Shown: positions 3,996 to 6,007 of the stretch, piece by piece
How the letters are laid out: every line of letters begins with the position of its first letter
Position numbering within the stretch: the first letter of the stretch is position 1
Assembly: GCA_013695855.1 (NCBI GenBank)
Contig: JACCZR010000185.1
Span: forward strand, 1-6,007
Reading direction: 5' to 3'
From: Thermoleophilaceae bacterium
Lineage (GTDB): Bacteria > Actinomycetota > Thermoleophilia > Solirubrobacterales > Thermoleophilaceae
Length of the DNA: 6,007 nt
Position numbers and translations under genes: made by a program
Notes under the pieces: generated by a model
Seen by the model: only the letters and a program-made list of their open reading frames with translations
The model's database searches: none
What the model was told of the DNA's origin: nothing

Positions 3996-6007
3996 TTGAC
4001 TGATTTCCTGACCGACTACGGAGTGATCGTCGCGCTCGTCTGCGCCGGCGCCGCCGTTGTCTACGGCGTACTCACCGCCCGCTGGCTCCTCGCCAAGTCC
4101 CCCGGCAACGAGGAGATGCAGTCGCTCTCCCTGGCCATTCAGGAGGGCGCGAGCGCCTACCTGACACGCCAGTACCAGATCATCGGCATCGTGGCCGTGG
4201 TGCTTGCCGTGCTGCTCGCGGTCGCTCTCGACGTACGGACCGCGGTCGGCTTCCTGATCGGTGGCTCGTTCTCGGCGGCGGCCGGCTTCATCGGCATGAA
4301 CGTGTCGGTGCGGGCCAACGCCCGCGTGGCCGAGTCGGCCCGCGGAGGCGTCTCCCAGGCGCTCCAGGTGGCCTTCAAGGGCGGCGCCATCACCGGCATG
4401 CTCGTGGCCGGACTGGCCCTGCTCGGCGTGGCGGGCTACTACGGCGTCCTGCAGCTCTTCGACGTCGACAAGAAGGACTCCATCGACGCGCTGATCGGCC
4501 TCGGCTTCGGTGGCTCGCTGATCTCCGTCTTCGCCCGTCTGGGTGGGGGGATCTTCACCAAGGCCGCCGACGTGGGCGCGGACATCGTGGGCAAGATCGA
4601 GGCAGGCATCCCGGAGGACGATCCCCGCAACCCGGCCGTGATCGCCGACAACGTGGGCGACAACGTCGGCGACTGCGCCGGCATGGCCGCAGACCTCTTC
4701 GAGACCTACGCCGTGACCGCCGTGGCGGTGATGCTCTTGGGCGTCCTGACCTTCAACCAGCTGGGGGAGGTCGCTGTCTACCCGCTGGTGATCGGCGGTG
4801 TGTCGATCATCGCGTCCATCATCGGCACCTATGCAGTGCGCAGCCGCGCGGGCAACGTGGAGCGCGCGCTCTACCAGGGCCTGATCGTCTCGGGCGTGCT
4901 CGCCGCCGCGGCCTTCTTGCCCATCACCCTCTGGCTCATGGACGACGTGAGCGTCCAGTCCGGCGCTTCCGCGCTGCTCATGGGCGGCGCCGAGGGCGCG
5001 AGCGGCATCGACTTCTGGCTCTGCACCCTGATCGGCATCGGCGTGACCGCCGGTCTGTTCGTGATCACCGACTACTACACGTCCACCCGCTTCCGCCCCG
5101 TCCGCACCACCGCGCGCGCCTCGGAGACCGGTCACGCGACCAACATCATCCAGGGCCTCGCCCAGGGGTTCCAGTCCACCGCACTCCCGGCCATCCTGAT
5201 CGCGGTGGGCATCCTGCTCGCCAACAAGCTGGGCGGCATCTACGGCATAGGCGTGGCGGTGATGGCCCAGCTGTCACTGACCGGCCTGATCGTGGCGCTC
5301 GACGCCTTCGGCCCGATCACCGACAACGCGGGCGGCATCGCCGAGATGGCCGAGCTGCCCGAGGACGTGCGCAACGTGACCGACCCGCTCGACGCGGTGG
5401 GCAACACCACGAAGGCCGTGACCAAGGGCTACGCCATCGGCTCCGCCGTGCTCGCCGCCCTCGTGCTCTTCGCCGCCTTCGTCGAGGAGTTGAACGCCGA
5501 GGCCAGGAAGGAGGGCGAGAGCGTCATCACCTTCGACATATCCGAGCCCGAGGTGCTGGTCGGCCTGCTGATCGGCGGCATGATGGTCTACCTGTTCGCC
5601 GCCCTGTCCATCGAGTCCGTCGGCCGCGCCGGCGGCGAGGTGGTCGAGGAGGTGCGCCGGCAGTTCAAGGAGAAGCCCGGCATCATGGACCGCACCGAGA
5701 AGCCCGACTACAAGCGGGCGGTGTCGATCGTCACCAAGACCGCGCAGCGGGAGATGATCCTGCCGGCGCTCATACCCATCGTGGTGACTGTGATCGTCGG
5801 CCTGCTCTCCGCCCAGGCGCTGGGCGGACTGCTGATCGGCGTGATCGTGGTGGGCTTCTTCGCGGCCGTCTCCATGACTGCCGGCGGCGGCGCGTGGGAC
5901 AACGCCAAGAAGCTGATCGAGGACGGGGAGTACGGCGGCAAGGGCTCCGCCGCGCACGAAGCCTCGATCACCGGTGACACCGTGGGCGATCCCTACAAGG
6001 ACACCGC
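3996..6007 (+). CDS. hppA: membrane-bound proton-translocating pyrophosphatase, K+-independent type (3'-truncated by window edge)
   Basis: This integral membrane pump couples hydrolysis of cytoplasmic pyrophosphate to ion export. The frame is open from TTG 3996 to the window end with no stop, giving 670 residues. Typical family members have about 16 membrane helices. The N-terminus is a hydrophobic helix (VIVALVCAGAAVVYGVL) followed by MQSLSLAIQEGASAYLTRQY. Catalytic marks are FTKAADVGADIVGK (187-200), D208-D209-P-R-N-P, DNVGDNVGD (218-226, Mg-PPi ligands) and FGPITDNAGGIAEM. At the C-terminal end are D635-N-A-K and GDTVGDPYKD (660-669). GNTTKAVTKG (469-478) has Lys473 and Thr476, the pair that marks K+-independent enzymes, where K+-dependent ones have Ala at the Lys position. 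That subfamily pumps H+ as far as is known. The sequence stops inside PYKDTA, so only the short last part of the protein is missing. The start is set by GGAGG 8 bases upstream. Pyrophosphate comes from tRNA charging, polymerisation and TsaC-type adenylation. Confidence 0.96.
   Translation, partial: MTDFLTDYGVIVALVCAGAAVVYGVLTARWLLAKSPGNEEMQSLSLAIQEGASAYLTRQYQIIGIVAVVLAVLLAVALDVRTAVGFLIGGSFSAAAGFIGMNVSVRANARVAESARGGVSQALQVAFKGGAITGMLVAGLALLGVAGYYGVLQLFDVDKKDSIDALIGLGFGGSLISVFARLGGGIFTKAADVGADIVGKIEAGIPEDDPRNPAVIADNVGDNVGDCAGMAADLFETYAVTAVAVMLLGVLTFNQLGEVAVYPLVIGGVSIIASIIGTYAVRSRAGNVERALYQGLIVSGVLAAAAFLPITLWLMDDVSVQSGASALLMGGAEGASGIDFWLCTLIGIGVTAGLFVITDYYTSTRFRPVRTTARASETGHATNIIQGLAQGFQSTALPAILIAVGILLANKLGGIYGIGVAVMAQLSLTGLIVALDAFGPITDNAGGIAEMAELPEDVRNVTDPLDAVGNTTKAVTKGYAIGSAVLAALVLFAAFVEELNAEARKEGESVITFDISEPEVLVGLLIGGMMVYLFAALSIESVGRAGGEVVEEVRRQFKEKPGIMDRTEKPDYKRAVSIVTKTAQREMILPALIPIVVTVIVGLLSAQALGGLLIGVIVVGFFAAVSMTAGGGAWDNAKKLIEDGEYGGKGSAAHEASITGDTVGDPYKDT

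Noticed and set aside
3990..5135. 381-codon open frame on the - strand opposite the pyrophosphatase
   Set aside because: It is rich in His, Asp, Gly and Ala with no recognisable domain and lies antisense to a frame full of canonical pyrophosphatase motifs. Long antisense frames are expected at this GC content.
5274..5957. 227-codon open frame on the - strand
   Set aside because: It is the same antisense shadow of the pyrophosphatase gene, with His/Asp/Gly-rich low-complexity translation and no domain.
1..6007. Rex operator (TTGTGAA-type inverted repeat)
   Set aside because: I looked for GTGAA and TTCAC half-sites with the proper spacing. Single half-sites occur (for example near 1285, 3385 and 3725) but never as a facing pair.
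1..6007. Mobile element, CRISPR array, tRNA/rRNA gene or riboswitch
   Set aside because: No transposase, integrase, spaced repeats, tRNA-like cloverleaf or long untranslated leader was seen; nearly every base is coding.

Overview
The window is a stretch of very GC-rich bacterial chromosome (roughly 70% G+C by eye, with strong third-position G/C bias). It is filled end to end by seven genes, all on the + strand, with almost no non-coding sequence. Four of the five internal genes that have an unambiguous start use GTG or TTG rather than ATG (GTG at 767, 1009 and 3199, TTG at 3996, ATG at 2837). Base composition, a Rex repressor preceded by a small glutaredoxin, an actinobacterial-style MTA phosphorylase and a K+-independent proton pyrophosphatase all point to an actinomycete-type organism. 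My best guess is a deep-branching actinobacterial class such as Thermoleophilia; that is inference, not proof.

Layout. Bases 3-770 hold the 3' three quarters of tsaD (tRNA t6A synthesis). Bases 767-1012 encode an 81-residue CxxC glutaredoxin-like protein, and 1009-1680 encode Rex, the NADH/NAD+-sensing repressor. Bases 1704-2840 encode a GCS2/YbdK-family carboxylate-amine (glutamate-cysteine) ligase. Bases 2837-3199 encode a 120-residue protein of unknown function, with a helical core and a Pro/Glu-rich tail. Bases 3199-3975 encode S-methyl-5'-thioadenosine phosphorylase. Bases 3996-6007 encode a membrane-bound proton-pumping pyrophosphatase that runs off the right edge.

Neighbouring genes overlap by 4 bases (GTGA or ATGA) at three junctions and by 1 base (TAGTG) at another. 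The two remaining gaps are about 20 bases each. No promoter, terminator or Rex operator is visible, so the seven genes are probably co-transcribed or translationally coupled from a promoter left of the window. Internal promoters inside coding sequence cannot be excluded.

How the genes might fit together. The glutaredoxin-Rex-ligase trio looks like a redox/thiol module: a dithiol oxidoreductase, a sensor of the NADH/NAD+ ratio and an enzyme that could make gamma-glutamyl thiols. The rest is housekeeping: tRNA modification, purine/methionine salvage of methylthioadenosine, and pyrophosphate-driven proton pumping. I found no mobile element, CRISPR array, RNA gene or phage gene, and no clear sign of an undescribed system. 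The best leads are the Rex-ligase pairing, the unknown 120-residue protein and a 10-bp tandem duplication at the rex stop.
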